Shown here piece by piece: positions 6,625 through 16,629 of a stretch of 50,294 nucleotides of DNA. This DNA is from an uncultured Bacilli bacterium (GTDB lineage Bacteria > Bacillota_I > Bacilli_A > RF39 > UBA660), in contig CAJTXY010000006.1 of assembly GCA_910583685.1 (NCBI GenBank), positions 1 through 50,294 of the forward strand. Reading direction: 5' to 3'. Under the pieces are notes generated by a model, which was given only the letters and a program-made list of their open reading frames with translations, did not search any database and had not been told where the DNA came from. How positions within the stretch are numbered: the first letter of the stretch is position 1; the number at the start of each line of letters is the position of its first letter. The position numbers were made by a program, and so were the translations under genes.

Positions 6625-9054
6625 TTAAGCTGCTTTTGAAATATTAATACTATCTATATTTTTCTCATTTTTACTTGCTACATACTCTGCTACCATATCT
6701 GTTACTTCATCTCCATATTTTCCTGCTTTTTCATTAGCATTCATAGTTCCTGCAACATTCATTGCAAGAGCTGCTGTTGCAGTAGCACCTATTAATGTAG
6801 TAGCTAAATCACTAGGAAGCTCACTGAGCACTTCTACTTGTTCAAAGTTAAGACCACCTAAAGTTTCACCAATTTGTACAGTATCTACAATGGCATTATT
6901 CATATCCATAATTGCAGTAGGATTTTGTACCAAATAATCTATGGTATTTAGAGAACCTGCTAAATCAAATGAAGAATGATTTTTAGCATACTCTTCCATA
7001 ATTGGCTTACAAGCAGTATAGACTTCATTCAAATTAGCCTGTGTTTGATTAGCGATTTCATTAAAGGAATTTAAAGCATCACCTTGACTAATCTCCCCTG
7101 CTGAATATTTATTAACAATATCGGCAAAAGCATTTTCAGTATTCTGATATAATCCATTATAATACTCATGTCCAATAGCATCATCCATATGATACTGACT
7201 ACTACCAACTGCCCAATTATTTTTATCAATAGCACTTCTTTCTATGGTACCAGAAGCATCATTGACAGCCTGATTCACCTGTGCACGCATACCACTGACA
7301 AAGGTATCACTCTGACCTGTAATATCTTCACCTGCCTTATGAACATCCGCCATTACCTTCTCGTTATGTGTATTAATGCTTCGTTGATGAGCTAAAATAT
7401 CTTGATTAGCATTACGAGCCATTATTCCACCTGCCACATTCATAACAGCACCTGTTACAGCAAGTGAGGTGAAAACATCTCTAACAAAAGTATCAGGATT
7501 ACGGTTTAACATTTTAGCAAGTGGACTATAATCCTTTTTACCAGAAGACACCTTTCCAAAAATAGTTTTCTTTATCTCCGTATTTTCACTTAATAGCATT
7601 TCAGAATTAACAAAAGCATTAAATGCCATCTCATCATTACCAGTTCTAATAGCATAATTTTCTTCTTTTTCTAATTTTGCCTGTTTTGCAGCAAGTTCTT
7701 CATCCATATCATAAGTCTTAGCAAATCTACGTCCAACATAATTCATTTTAGAAGCTGCTGCTTTCATATCAGCGTCAAATCCTGCCAGTCCAGAAGAAAG
7801 ATATTGATCTGCCTCTCTTTTATTATCTCTAATTGCTTTTATCACTTCTGCCTTTCCCTCAAGCACTATTTGTCTAGCCTGCTCCACCTTTTCTCGATCA
7901 GCAGGGGTCAAGTTAGGATCTTGAAGTGTTTCATTAAGTAAATCTACCTTTCTACAAGTACAGAAAATATCTAAATAATGCTTCTTATTTTGTTCATTCA
8001 ACTTAGAAACATTTTCCATAGCATAATCATACATCTTTTTATTTAATAAATCATTTAAAATTGTAGGATACTTCTCCTGTATTACCCGTTCATTGCGATA
8101 ATTATCCCAAATTGTCTTAACATCCCTTTCTGATAACTGATTAACCCTCTCTTTTAATGTCTCAATTCTCTGTTGAGTCTCTTTATTGGACATAATACGA
8201 TTTTTAGCTTTCATAAACAACTGAACAGGCAATTTCAAAATCGTTGGGATAAAATGAACTACATTATATAGATAATTTCCACTAGATAGTTCTTGTTTAA
8301 AACTTTCTTTTACCTTAATATTAGAAGCACGCAATTTCTTATGATCATCTTTTTTAATACTTAGCCCACGGGTTAAATCATCAATGATTTGATAGAAACC
8401 TCGATCTTCAGATGAAAACATAAAGTCTTCCACTGTTTTAGTACTAATAACAGATGGAAGTTTTTTTTCCATCACTTTCTTCCCCCCCATCAACTTATCA
8501 GGAAGGCCTAAAATGGGCTCACTTTTATCTTCAATTTGCAAAGTAGATTTAGACTTGTCAGGAAGTGATAAAACAGGTTCCGTTTTATCCGAAAGAGCTA
8601 AAGGGGCTTTAAGCCTTTCCTTTTCTGCCTTTAATATAACAAGCTGTCCATTCAAATCTTCTTTCATCTTTTGATATTTAGCATAAAAGGCTTGCAAATC
8701 CTCCTTATTAAAAGGCCCCTCTTCTATAATCTCTCGTTGTTCACGCTTAAATACTCTAATAAACTCCTTATGAATCTCCTCAATTTTAGCATCTATTTCT
8801 GTAATAGAATCTACTGGTATTTCTTCTGACTTCTCCTCCAAAAACAAAGTATCATTTCTATTTTTTCTATCAGAAAGCTGATTCTTTAACGTATCAAAAG
8901 CAACGTTTACTCTTTGAATATTTTCCTTTTGACCAGGATCTTCAAAGTCCATATTATGCAAAACTAATCTTCTAGCACTTCGTAACTCCTCTGGTGTTGC
9001 ATTATTTAAATCAATTTTCAAAAGGTTTGCTGCCTCTTCTAATGACATTTTCAT
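6625..9054 (-). CDS. Large hypothetical protein with J-domain-like N-terminus
   Basis: About 809 aa from the ATG at 9054 (GTG at 9063 is the alternative). The first 55 residues (SLEEAANLLKID, TPEELRSARRLVLHNMDFED, NIQRVNVAFDTLKN) follow the helix pattern of a DnaJ J-domain, but HPD is replaced by HNMD. Next come a charged coiled-coil-like region, short repeats of an L-x-L-P-D-K type at about residues 155-190, and long helices. Two small-residue-rich hydrophobic stretches (AVTGAVMNVAGGIM and LIGATATAALAMNVAGTM, near residues 540 and 770) share an A-x-x-M-N-V-A-G motif and could be membrane-inserting. The function is unknown. It ends with a terminator, and the DUF1292 gene precedes it by about 20 bases, so they form an operon. 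Confidence 0.75.
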   Translation of the reverse strand: MKMSLEEAANLLKIDLNNATPEELRSARRLVLHNMDFEDPGQKENIQRVNVAFDTLKNQLSDRKNRNDTLFLEEKSEEIPVDSITEIDAKIEEIHKEFIRVFKREQREIIEEGPFNKEDLQAFYAKYQKMKEDLNGQLVILKAEKERLKAPLALSDKTEPVLSLPDKSKSTLQIEDKSEPILGLPDKLMGGKKVMEKKLPSVISTKTVEDFMFSSEDRGFYQIIDDLTRGLSIKKDDHKKLRASNIKVKESFKQELSSGNYLYNVVHFIPTILKLPVQLFMKAKNRIMSNKETQQRIETLKERVNQLSERDVKTIWDNYRNERVIQEKYPTILNDLLNKKMYDYAMENVSKLNEQNKKHYLDIFCTCRKVDLLNETLQDPNLTPADREKVEQARQIVLEGKAEVIKAIRDNKREADQYLSSGLAGFDADMKAAASKMNYVGRRFAKTYDMDEELAAKQAKLEKEENYAIRTGNDEMAFNAFVNSEMLLSENTEIKKTIFGKVSSGKKDYSPLAKMLNRNPDTFVRDVFTSLAVTGAVMNVAGGIMARNANQDILAHQRSINTHNEKVMADVHKAGEDITGQSDTFVSGMRAQVNQAVNDASGTIERSAIDKNNWAVGSSQYHMDDAIGHEYYNGLYQNTENAFADIVNKYSAGEISQGDALNSFNEIANQTQANLNEVYTACKPIMEEYAKNHSSFDLAGSLNTIDYLVQNPTAIMDMNNAIVDTVQIGETLGGLNFEQVEVLSELPSDLATTLIGATATAALAMNVAGTMNANEKAGKYGDEVTDMVAEYVASKNEKNIDSINISKAA

Positions 9055-9075
9055 ATGGTTCACACTCCTACTCTA

Positions 9076-9339
9076 CTAATTTTCTTCATTTTGAATTTGT
9101 TCCAGAACTTCTATAATCATATCTTTTTCTGCATCTGTCTCAATTTCTTCTAAACGTCCCAAACCAAACGCAGGATCAAATGATGCAGTATAAATATTTT
9201 TGCGACCATCCTTTGAAAAACTATGATCTGTATAGCCCACATAGCTTTTTCCAAGCTCTTCACAATCAAAAGTAAATAATACCTCGCATTCTACTTCTTT
9301 CCCATCTTTTTCTATTACAATTTTACCCATATCTTCCAT
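9076..9339 (-). CDS. DUF1292 family protein
   Basis: A small acidic protein of 87 aa (91 if the ATG at 9351 is used; a GGTGAT site favours 9339). It matches the DUF1292/YrzB type: V-x-F-x-F to start (VLFTFDCEELGKSYVGYTD), then KNIYTASFDP and a C-terminal acidic helix. Members are common in Bacillota and have no settled function. It is the first gene of a two-gene unit with the 812-aa protein. Confidence 0.75.
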   Translation of the reverse strand: MEDMGKIVIEKDGKEVECEVLFTFDCEELGKSYVGYTDHSFSKDGRKNIYTASFDPAFGLGRLEEIETDAEKDMIIEVLEQIQNEEN

Positions 9340-9392
9340 AATATCACCCAATCCTATTCTTAATTAAGAATACCATTTATAAGACCAGATGT

Positions 9393-9449
9393 CAAATAAA
9401 AAGAAGGCTTAATTTCTATTTAAAAAATCAAATTCTAACCTTCTTTTAT
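9393..9449 (-). terminator. Terminator after the amidotransferase-fold gene
   Basis: An imperfect long hairpin (AAGAAGGTTAGAATTT pairing with AAATTAAGCCTTCTT) ends in TTTTTATTT on the minus strand. It closes the operon of the GATase-fold and pentapeptide genes. The stretch to 9520 holds nothing else visible. Confidence 0.65.
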
Positions 9450-9520
9450 TAATATATTTCCTATTTTTCTCCTCCACAATGATAATCAAAAGATAAAGTA
9501 AATAGTAACATTATAACAAT

Positions 9521-10276
9521 CTACTTCAAGCTCTCCTCGACTGTAAAAATTCTTTCCTTGCGAATGGAAGAGAGAATAGTCGCTTTCCATTTGCTTTCCT
9601 CAATAAAAGCATCAATCAACCTCTTTGCATAAATATCATAATCATACATTTTTTCAGGATGCCATTGCACACCAATATGAAATAAATCACCTGAAAGCTC
9701 CAAAGCTTCTATAACACCATCATCACTTCTGGCAACTGTTTTATAATACTCATTTTCACCTGCACAACGTTTATGGAAACTATTTACCTTAATTTCCTCT
9801 TTCCCAATAATTTCATACAATCTACTATTTTTATCAATTTTAACAGTATGAGCATATTCCTGATCCAAACCACTGTTATGTTGAATAGAGGAAGACACTA
9901 CATCATATAATTCTACTTCTTTTTCATAACAGGACAAAAGCTGCATTCCAAGACAAACTGCTAAAACGGGAATTTTCTTCTTTCTTGCCTGCTTTAAAAC
10001 ATACCGATCATATTCTGTAAACTTAATTCCGCCAGGTATAAAAAGACCATTGATAGAATCAAGCCAAAAATGGATACTTTCTTTCTCTTCTTCTGTCAAA
10101 TCAGGAAAATCCTGTCCTTTTGTTTGAAAATAGTCTATGTCCTGAGGTGGAGTTAGAAAAAAAGGTTCTCCTCCTGCCTTAAGAATTGTCCTTCTTACAA
10201 ATTCAAATGTATACTGAATAGATTTTTCTGCATCATTCTTCCCACACCGCATCATAATTCCAATTAATGGCCTCAT
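9521..10276 (-). CDS. Class I glutamine amidotransferase-fold hydrolase (peptidase C26, PuuD-like)
   Basis: A 251-aa cytosolic enzyme of the gamma-glutamyl-GABA hydrolase group. The nucleophile Cys is at 108 in AVCLGMQLL, the catalytic His-x-Glu is at 206-208 in VQWHPE, and PGGIKFTEYD near 81-90 is the oxyanion-side signature. Family members hydrolyse gamma-glutamyl bonds in polyamine breakdown or peptidoglycan-derived peptides; the substrate cannot be told here because no polyamine genes are adjacent. The pentapeptide-type protein is 15 bases upstream in the same transcript. Confidence 0.85.
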   Translation of the reverse strand: MRPLIGIMMRCGKNDAEKSIQYTFEFVRRTILKAGGEPFFLTPPQDIDYFQTKGQDFPDLTEEEKESIHFWLDSINGLFIPGGIKFTEYDRYVLKQARKKKIPVLAVCLGMQLLSCYEKEVELYDVVSSSIQHNSGLDQEYAHTVKIDKNSRLYEIIGKEEIKVNSFHKRCAGENEYYKTVARSDDGVIEALELSGDLFHIGVQWHPEKMYDYDIYAKRLIDAFIEESKWKATILSSIRKERIFTVEESLK

Positions 10277-10291
10277 AACTCTCCCCTCACT

Positions 10292-10927
10292 TTATTCATC
10301 ATAATTTTTAATTTGAACCCCTAACATTCCAACCAAACACTCACTTTGAAAAGAATCAATAATAATTCCTTTCAAAGAGAAAAAATCAAAAATAACTCCC
10401 ATAAGATCACAAGTAGAAAAATCAACACCCGAAAGCTTGGTCATCAAAAATTCTGCTTGATAAAACTTAACATCATCAAATAAAACGTTCTTAACCTTGG
10501 TCTCTAAAAAACTTGCCTCCTGAAAATCACTACTTTGAACCATAAAACCATTCACAGTAGCAGAAGCAAAATTTAAATATCTAGTAATACAGTTTTCAAA
10601 ACGAACATCGTGTAAAGAGGCATCAATAAAAGAGACTCCTATCATCTTACAGTTACGAAAAACAACCCGATAAAGAGCCACCTTGTCAAAAATCTGATTC
10701 GATAAATCACATCCCTCAAAGATAACATCAACAAGTTCTACATTTTCCAAATGAACCAAATGAAAGTTAATATGTTCAAAAAAACAACTATCTAATGTCA
10801 TATCAGAAAGAGTAATTTCCTGATCTACATTCTTTGTATACTTTCCCGCCGTCTCTTCCCCATCTAATATAGAAGAAATCAATTTCTCTTCTAAAACTGG
10901 AGGAAGCATCACCTCTTTTATTTTCAT
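10292..10927 (-). CDS. Pentapeptide-type repeat protein
   Basis: A 211-aa protein with tandem short repeats of the A(D/N)LXX type over about residues 40-200: CFFEHINFHLVHLENVELVD, FEGCDLSNQIF, FRNCKMIGVSF, ASLHDVRFEN, ASFLETKVKNVLF and AEFLMTKLSGVDFSTCDL. The i-position is usually Phe or Leu, as expected for a right-handed quadrilateral beta-helix. Some family members protect gyrase (Qnr, MfpA), but many have no known role and this one cannot be assigned. It is the first gene of a two-gene unit. Confidence 0.8.
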   Translation of the reverse strand: MKIKEVMLPPVLEEKLISSILDGEETAGKYTKNVDQEITLSDMTLDSCFFEHINFHLVHLENVELVDVIFEGCDLSNQIFDKVALYRVVFRNCKMIGVSFIDASLHDVRFENCITRYLNFASATVNGFMVQSSDFQEASFLETKVKNVLFDDVKFYQAEFLMTKLSGVDFSTCDLMGVIFDFFSLKGIIIDSFQSECLVGMLGVQIKNYDE

Positions 10928-10951
10928 AACATCACCACTCTATAAGCATAC

Positions 10952-10984
10952 ACCAAAAAGAACAAATTGACTACCAATTTGCCC
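10952..10984 (-). terminator. Intrinsic terminator of glyS
   Basis: The minus strand reads CAAATTG-gtagt-CAATTTG followed by TTCTTTTT, nine bases beyond the glyS stop codon. Confidence 0.8.
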
Positions 10985-10992
10985 TCTTATTT

Positions 10993-12364
<1,372 letters not shown>

Positions 12365-12372
<8 letters not shown>

Positions 12373-12910
12373 TTTCTACACTCTCCTTTATTTTTTCTAT
12401 AATCTCTTCCTTACTATTACTAATTAATATATATTCTCCCAAGTTTTGCTCTAATAGACCTTCTTGATATAAATGATACATTTCTTCTAACATCGGACTG
12501 AAGAAAAAGTCTACATTATAAAGAATAATCTTTTTCCCTGGATTAGACTTCATCTCTTCTAGACAAGCAAATAACTCACTATAAGTACCAATTCCACCAG
12601 GCAGGAATAATAAAATATCACTCTTCTCATAAATCGTCTCAAGTCTTGTCATAGAACTAGTTGTCAAAATCTCCTCATCACAAGGGACTTTACTAAAATC
12701 ATCTTTACAAGTCTCTGGTGCAACTCCAATAATACGCTTCCTATGTTTTTTAAAGATTTCATAAGTCTTTCCCATAAGTCCACAGAAATAAGCCCCAAAA
12801 ACTAAATTTGTATTTTCAAGTTCTGCAATTTTTTCAAGCAACAAGCAACAATCATCTCCGTATTTTTCCAAAACAGCATCTCTTGCAGACGTTGCTACAA
12901 ATATATTCAT
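12365..12910 (-). CDS. LOG (Rossmann-fold) family protein
   Basis: A 181-aa protein with the LOG signature PGGIGTYSE near residues 104-112 and the N-terminal phosphate-binding-like turn GAYFCGLMG. LOG enzymes are nucleotide 5'-monophosphate phosphoribohydrolases that in plants release cytokinin bases; bacterial relatives hydrolyse AMP-like nucleotides. Only the PGG-x-GT-x-x-E half of the motif is strict here, so substrate is uncertain. It has a very strong GGAGGTGG site and lies between a glycyl T-box and glyS, overlapping glyS by eight bases, which ties its level to uncharged tRNA-Gly. Confidence 0.8.
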
Positions 12911-13056
12911 ATTCCACCTCCAAAAATAAAACTTCCAGAAAAGTAAGACATAAGGACGAGTATTTTACCCGCGGTTCCACCTTACTTATTCTAGAAGAAT
13001 CAGCTTTATTCTACACTGCTAGAGGATTCCATCCCTCATCATCGCAACTTCACTAC
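12911..13056 (-). promoter_or_regulatory. T-box leader (glycyl) controlling LOG-glyS
   Basis: The minus-strand leader contains the hallmark T-box TGGAACCGCGGG (12979-12968), and the antiterminator can be drawn: AAGG, the T-box bulge, CGGG, then CTCG-T-CCTT (about 12960-12951). A second long pairing joins 12997-12981 to 12947-12932 and is directly followed by TTTTATTTTT, giving a terminator. The 5' strand of that terminator also forms its own hairpin (ATTCT-tct-AGAAT). Stem I looks unusually short; a GAGG-GATGGAAT-CCTC hairpin near 13012-13027 shows a GGA triplet, but I cannot assign the specifier with confidence. Glycine specificity is inferred from glyS. Confidence 0.9.
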
Positions 13057-13062
13057 ATCTAA

Positions 13063-13091
13063 ATTATAATACGTCTTCTCTCACCCGTCAA
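13063..13091 (-). promoter_or_regulatory. Promoter of the T-box-LOG-glyS transcript
   Basis: Minus-strand TTGACG (13091-13086), a 17-base spacer and TATAAT (13068-13063) place the start site near 13056, at the 5' end of the T-box leader. The -35 begins two bases after the stop codon of the TPR-like gene. Confidence 0.85.
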
Positions 13092-13092
13092 T

Positions 13093-13950
13093 TTATTTTT
13101 TCCCATATCGACGGTTAAATTTTTCTACTTGACTTTCTCTTTTTACCATAACAGGCCCCTTCTCATCCTCTATCTCTTTCTGAGAAAGCATTTGGGCATA
13201 ATTATTAATAGCGTATTTCTTAATATCATAAGCTGGATACATCGTTAAAATATCAAAAGTATTTGGTAAAGTAACCACCTTCAAATAGTTTACAACATCC
13301 TTCTTAACAGTACTATACCCAATCGTCTTTATATAAAATATATAATAAGGCATAAAATCATCAACAATTGTAGGTTCTGCAATAGGAAGCAGTGAAGTTA
13401 TATTATGAAAAAGACAATCAAGATCATAATTAGATGTCAAATAACAGTCCCCTGTATTAGCAAGCATTTTATGTTTTTTAATCTGGGAAATAGCCTTTTC
13501 ACGATCATAGTTTACCAATTGTCCTACACTATAAAATTGCCCAGTAACTTCCTCAGATCTTCCTAACTTAGCGCGAGCAAAATTCTTAACTCTATCAAGT
13601 TTTTCATCATACCCCGTCGGATCACATATCCTCAGTGCCTCTTTTAATGAATCCTCATACCGACCCATATAATAATAGCAAAATGCACGCTCCCGAATAC
13701 TATGAACCCCTTCAGACTCGCATTGCATCAATAACGCCAGTGCATCCTCACATCTGCCTTGTTGTCTTAAAATAGATGCATACTCTTTAATGGCATAACT
13801 ATTCCCAGGATATTTTTTCAAATATTCCTCTAAAGCCTGAATAGCGAAAGGAATATTTCCAGATTCAATCAAGCTTTTAATTCCCCAAAACTCATTTTTC
13901 TTATAAATTTCTTTTCGTTTTTGATTTCTATTAATATCACATAATTTCAT
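13093..13950 (-). CDS. TPR-like hypothetical protein
   Basis: A soluble protein of about 285 aa from the ATG at 13950, which has an AAGAGGTG site; a GTG nine bases earlier is also in frame. Residues 30-140 are helical repeats of tetratricopeptide character: AIQALEEYLKKYPGNSYAIK, EDALALLMQCE, RAFCYYYMGRYEDSLKEAL. The second half carries HNITSLLPI and YIFYIKTIGYSTVKKD and ends with a basic tail. No catalytic motif is visible. It lies between recO and the glyS unit and is probably transcribed with recO. A protein-interaction role is inferred. Confidence 0.7.
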   Translation of the reverse strand: MKLCDINRNQKRKEIYKKNEFWGIKSLIESGNIPFAIQALEEYLKKYPGNSYAIKEYASILRQQGRCEDALALLMQCESEGVHSIRERAFCYYYMGRYEDSLKEALRICDPTGYDEKLDRVKNFARAKLGRSEEVTGQFYSVGQLVNYDREKAISQIKKHKMLANTGDCYLTSNYDLDCLFHNITSLLPIAEPTIVDDFMPYYIFYIKTIGYSTVKKDVVNYLKVVTLPNTFDILTMYPAYDIKKYAINNYAQMLSQKEIEDEKGPVMVKRESQVEKFNRRYGKK

Positions 13951-13999
13951 ACTTATCACCTCTTAACACTAACTATTATAAAAGAAATACATACTTTTT

Positions 14000-14758
14000 T
14001 CAATTCTTTTTTTGCTCTGGAACAACCACTTTTTCTACACTCTGTATAAAACTCTTACTTTTTAAATAAAGTCCGGTGTATCTTGTATAATAATCATCCA
14101 AAAACTGATTAATCTCACGTTTTGCTAAATCTCCTACTTCAAGCTTACTAATCTTTTCAATATCTACATAATAAAACATTCGAATAAGTTTTATTGTCTT
14201 ATCACTAACAAGTGGTTCATTTTGATAACAATTACTACAAATATAGCCACCCTTATCACTGCTTAAAGTAACAATTGCTTTATCACTTCCACAGATACTA
14301 CACGAATCAATATTTGGCATAACTCCTAAATATAAAAGACATTTAAGTTCCACAATATTAGTAATGACCAGTGGATCTAGCCCCTCTTCTATCTTGAGTA
14401 AAGCACCTGTTAAAAGTGAAAATAAATTCTCTTCTTCATTTTGTCTTGCCACCTGGTCAATTAACTCTAAAATATAAGATGAATAACTAATCTTAGAAAG
14501 ATCCATCATCGTTTTAGAAAAAGAATTTTTGACATCAACAGAGATTAAAGTAGAAAGACCATCCTCTTTATAATAGATATGAAAAGTTCCATAAATAAGT
14601 TTACGGCTTACTCCTCGAAGCTTACTTTTCATATTACGACATCCCTTAGAAATAATTCCAATTCTACCATACTCTTCTGTAAGAACATTTAAAATCTTAC
14701 TAGATTCACTATAATTGGTCTCACTAACTACAATTCCTAAAACACTTTCTATTTTCAT
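14000..14758 (-). CDS. recO: DNA repair protein RecO
   Basis: Mediator of RecA loading in the RecFOR pathway; it anneals single strands and displaces SSB. At 252 aa it has normal length, with an N-terminal OB fold (VLGIVVSETNYSESSKILNV, YGRIGIISKGCR) and a C-terminal helical domain with a four-cysteine zinc site (CSIC near residue 157, then CSNC near 179). It follows the 28-aa yqzL gene by a few bases in the conserved order era, yqzL, recO. Confidence 0.95.
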   Translation of the reverse strand: MKIESVLGIVVSETNYSESSKILNVLTEEYGRIGIISKGCRNMKSKLRGVSRKLIYGTFHIYYKEDGLSTLISVDVKNSFSKTMMDLSKISYSSYILELIDQVARQNEEENLFSLLTGALLKIEEGLDPLVITNIVELKCLLYLGVMPNIDSCSICGSDKAIVTLSSDKGGYICSNCYQNEPLVSDKTIKLIRMFYYVDIEKISKLEVGDLAKREINQFLDDYYTRYTGLYLKSKSFIQSVEKVVVPEQKKN

Positions 14759-14762
14759 CTTT

Positions 14763-14849
14763 TCACTTCTCTTTTGTCATTTTACTAAACATTAAATAGT
14801 ATTTAATATCACCAGTTTCTTGAAACAACTTCCAAAGTACTTTTTGCAT
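14763..14849 (-). CDS. yqzL: YqzL family small protein
   Basis: A 28-aa ORF, too short for most gene callers. It reads MQKVLWKLFQETGDIKYYLM and then FSKMTKEK. The W-K-x-F-x-x-T-G-x-I-x-x-Y-L pattern is that of B. subtilis YqzL, which also sits between era and recO. An AGAGGTGATAGG-type ribosome site precedes the ATG. The function of the family is unknown. It ends four bases before the recO start codon, suggesting coupled translation. Confidence 0.85.
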   Translation of the reverse strand: MQKVLWKLFQETGDIKYYLMFSKMTKEK

Positions 14850-14891
14850 TCCTATCACCTCTATTATTATAGTGATAAAATCACAAAAATT

Positions 14892-15782
14892 TTATTCATC
14901 TTCTTCACGAAGCCCAAGCTCTACAAAATATTTTTCTTCATCACGCCAATTTTTTAAAGTCTTTACATAGGTAGAAAGAAAAACTTTTTTTCCTAAAAAT
15001 GCTTCCATATCGCATCGTGCAAGTGTTCCAATCTCTTTTAACATAGAACCACCTTTTCCGATTAAGATCTTTTTAAGGTTATCTCGATCCACTACAATCA
15101 AAACCTGAATATGAACAATATCATCCTCTTCTTCATAAGACTCCACATAACAACTAACTGCGTGAGGAATCTCATTTCTAGTCAGTCTCAACACCTTTTC
15201 TCTTACAATCTCGCCCATAATAAAGCGAGTAGATACATTTGTTAGTTCTTCTTCATCATAAATTTCATCTTGTTCTTCTAAATATGCTTTAATACATTTT
15301 AAAAGAGATTCTTTATTGTCGCCATTTTGTGCCGAAATCGGAATAATTTCTGCAAAGTCGTATAAATCTTTAGCACTATCAATTACTTGTAGTATCTTCT
15401 CTTTCTCCATTCGGTCAATTTTATTTAATAGCAAAAAGATTGGCGAATCTTCTTTTTTTAATTTTTCTAAAATAAATAAATCTCCCTTTCCAATTCCACT
15501 TGATGCATCTACTAAAAACAAAATGACATCGACTCCAGTTGTATTCTGATATGCCTTTTTATTTAATAGATTTCCCAACTTATGCGTTGGCTTATGAATT
15601 CCTGGCGTATCTACAAAAATAATCTGACTGTCACAATCATTATAAATCCCCTGAATCACATTTCGTGTTGTTCCAGCCTTATCAGAAGTAATCGCAAGCT
15701 TTAGACCAAGGAGATTATTTAACAGTGTACTTTTCCCAACATTAGGACGCCCAACCAAACTGACAAATCCACATTTTTTCAT
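14892..15782 (-). CDS. era: GTPase Era
   Basis: Ribosome-assembly GTPase that binds the 3' end of 16S rRNA. The G domain shows G1 GRPNVGKS (residues 11-18), G3 DTPGIHKP, G4 NKID and G5 SAQN. The C-terminal KH domain carries the IGKGG loop (residues near 242-246). The length of 296 aa is standard. It overlaps the cdd gene by four bases and is followed by yqzL. Confidence 0.97.
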   Translation of the reverse strand: MKKCGFVSLVGRPNVGKSTLLNNLLGLKLAITSDKAGTTRNVIQGIYNDCDSQIIFVDTPGIHKPTHKLGNLLNKKAYQNTTGVDVILFLVDASSGIGKGDLFILEKLKKEDSPIFLLLNKIDRMEKEKILQVIDSAKDLYDFAEIIPISAQNGDNKESLLKCIKAYLEEQDEIYDEEELTNVSTRFIMGEIVREKVLRLTRNEIPHAVSCYVESYEEEDDIVHIQVLIVVDRDNLKKILIGKGGSMLKEIGTLARCDMEAFLGKKVFLSTYVKTLKNWRDEEKYFVELGLREEDE

Positions 15783-16165
15783 TTCAAATCATCCTCCGTA
15801 AAAGGATAAGGACATAACTCTTCCACTGTATGTTTAATAACTTGTCCATCTCTACCATAACAATAGACCATCGCCTCTTTTTCAAACACTTCCGAAATCA
15901 TTTGCCGACAAACAAAGCAAGGCATCCCCACCTCTTTAGAGGAAGTCATAATATGAAGCGTCTGAAAATCTCCCTTCTTAGCTCCTGCTGTAATGGCATT
16001 AAAAATAGCTGCTCTCTCAGCACAAGTTCCTGCCCTTGTACTAGCATCTTCTACATTAACCCCAAAAAACTCTTCCCCATTTTTCAAAACTACACAAGCA
16101 GAAACCGGAAAATGAGAAATAGGAACATAACTATTTTGATGAAGTTCTAATAATTTTTCTTTCAT
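15779..16165 (-). CDS. cdd: Cytidine deaminase
   Basis: Pyrimidine salvage enzyme converting cytidine and deoxycytidine to uridine forms. The 128-aa product starts at the ATG at 16165, which has an AGAGGAG site and overlaps the ybeY stop by four bases; a start 27 bases upstream would include that site and is less likely. Zinc ligands and the catalytic Glu are seen in GTCAERAA and PCFVCRQ. The usual GCNVEN motif reads GVNVEDAS here, so the small tetrameric form has a modest active-site variation. It is in the conserved ybeY-cdd-era order, but dgkA, normally between ybeY and cdd, is absent. Confidence 0.93.
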   Translation of the reverse strand: MKEKLLELHQNSYVPISHFPVSACVVLKNGEEFFGVNVEDASTRAGTCAERAAIFNAITAGAKKGDFQTLHIMTSSKEVGMPCFVCRQMISEVFEKEAMVYCYGRDGQVIKHTVEELCPYPFTEDDLK

Positions 16166-16620
16166 TCTTTCTCCTCTCTTTCTATCCCACATATCTCTAA
16201 TATTTTATCTTGTTTTCCAAACATCACTTTCTCATCATCCTCGGTCATATGATCATACCCAAGTAAGTGATAAAAACCATGCACCGCCAAAAACGAAAGC
16301 TCTCTTCTTAAAGAATGACCATATTCCCTCGCCTGTTCTCGTGCTTTCTCAATCGATATATATATATCGCCAAGAATACGAACATTACAAAGTCCCAACA
16401 TTTCTTTCTCATCTTCTAAAGCAAAGGTAATAACATCTGTCTCTCTATCAATACCACGATAAGTTTTATTCAAATTGTGAATATATGAATTATCAACAAT
16501 AATAACGTTAAAAATAGCATTCTCTATTTTCTCAAATTTTAAAGCGGTCTCTAATACAAAAGAGATAACAGAAATCTCTTCCTCTTTTTCCTCTGTTAAA
16601 TTATTAATTTCTACTTCCAT
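16162..16620 (-). CDS. ybeY: Endoribonuclease YbeY
   Basis: Zinc-dependent endoribonuclease for 16S rRNA 3'-end maturation and ribosome quality control. The metal site HGFYHLLGYDH is complete (His114, His118, His124), and the conserved RGIDRETDVITF stretch precedes it. The length of 152 aa is standard. It overlaps cdd by four bases. In other Bacillota the genes before it are phoH and pgpH; here a VanZ-like gene takes that place. Confidence 0.95.
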   Translation of the reverse strand: MEVEINNLTEEKEEEISVISFVLETALKFEKIENAIFNVIIVDNSYIHNLNKTYRGIDRETDVITFALEDEKEMLGLCNVRILGDIYISIEKAREQAREYGHSLRRELSFLAVHGFYHLLGYDHMTEDDEKVMFGKQDKILEICGIEREEKE

Positions 16621-16629
16621 AAAACCCTC

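Noticed and set aside
10292..10927. Qnr-type quinolone-resistance protein
   Set aside because: The repeat pattern is pentapeptide-like but irregular, and no feature specific to Qnr or MfpA could be recognised, so resistance is not claimed.
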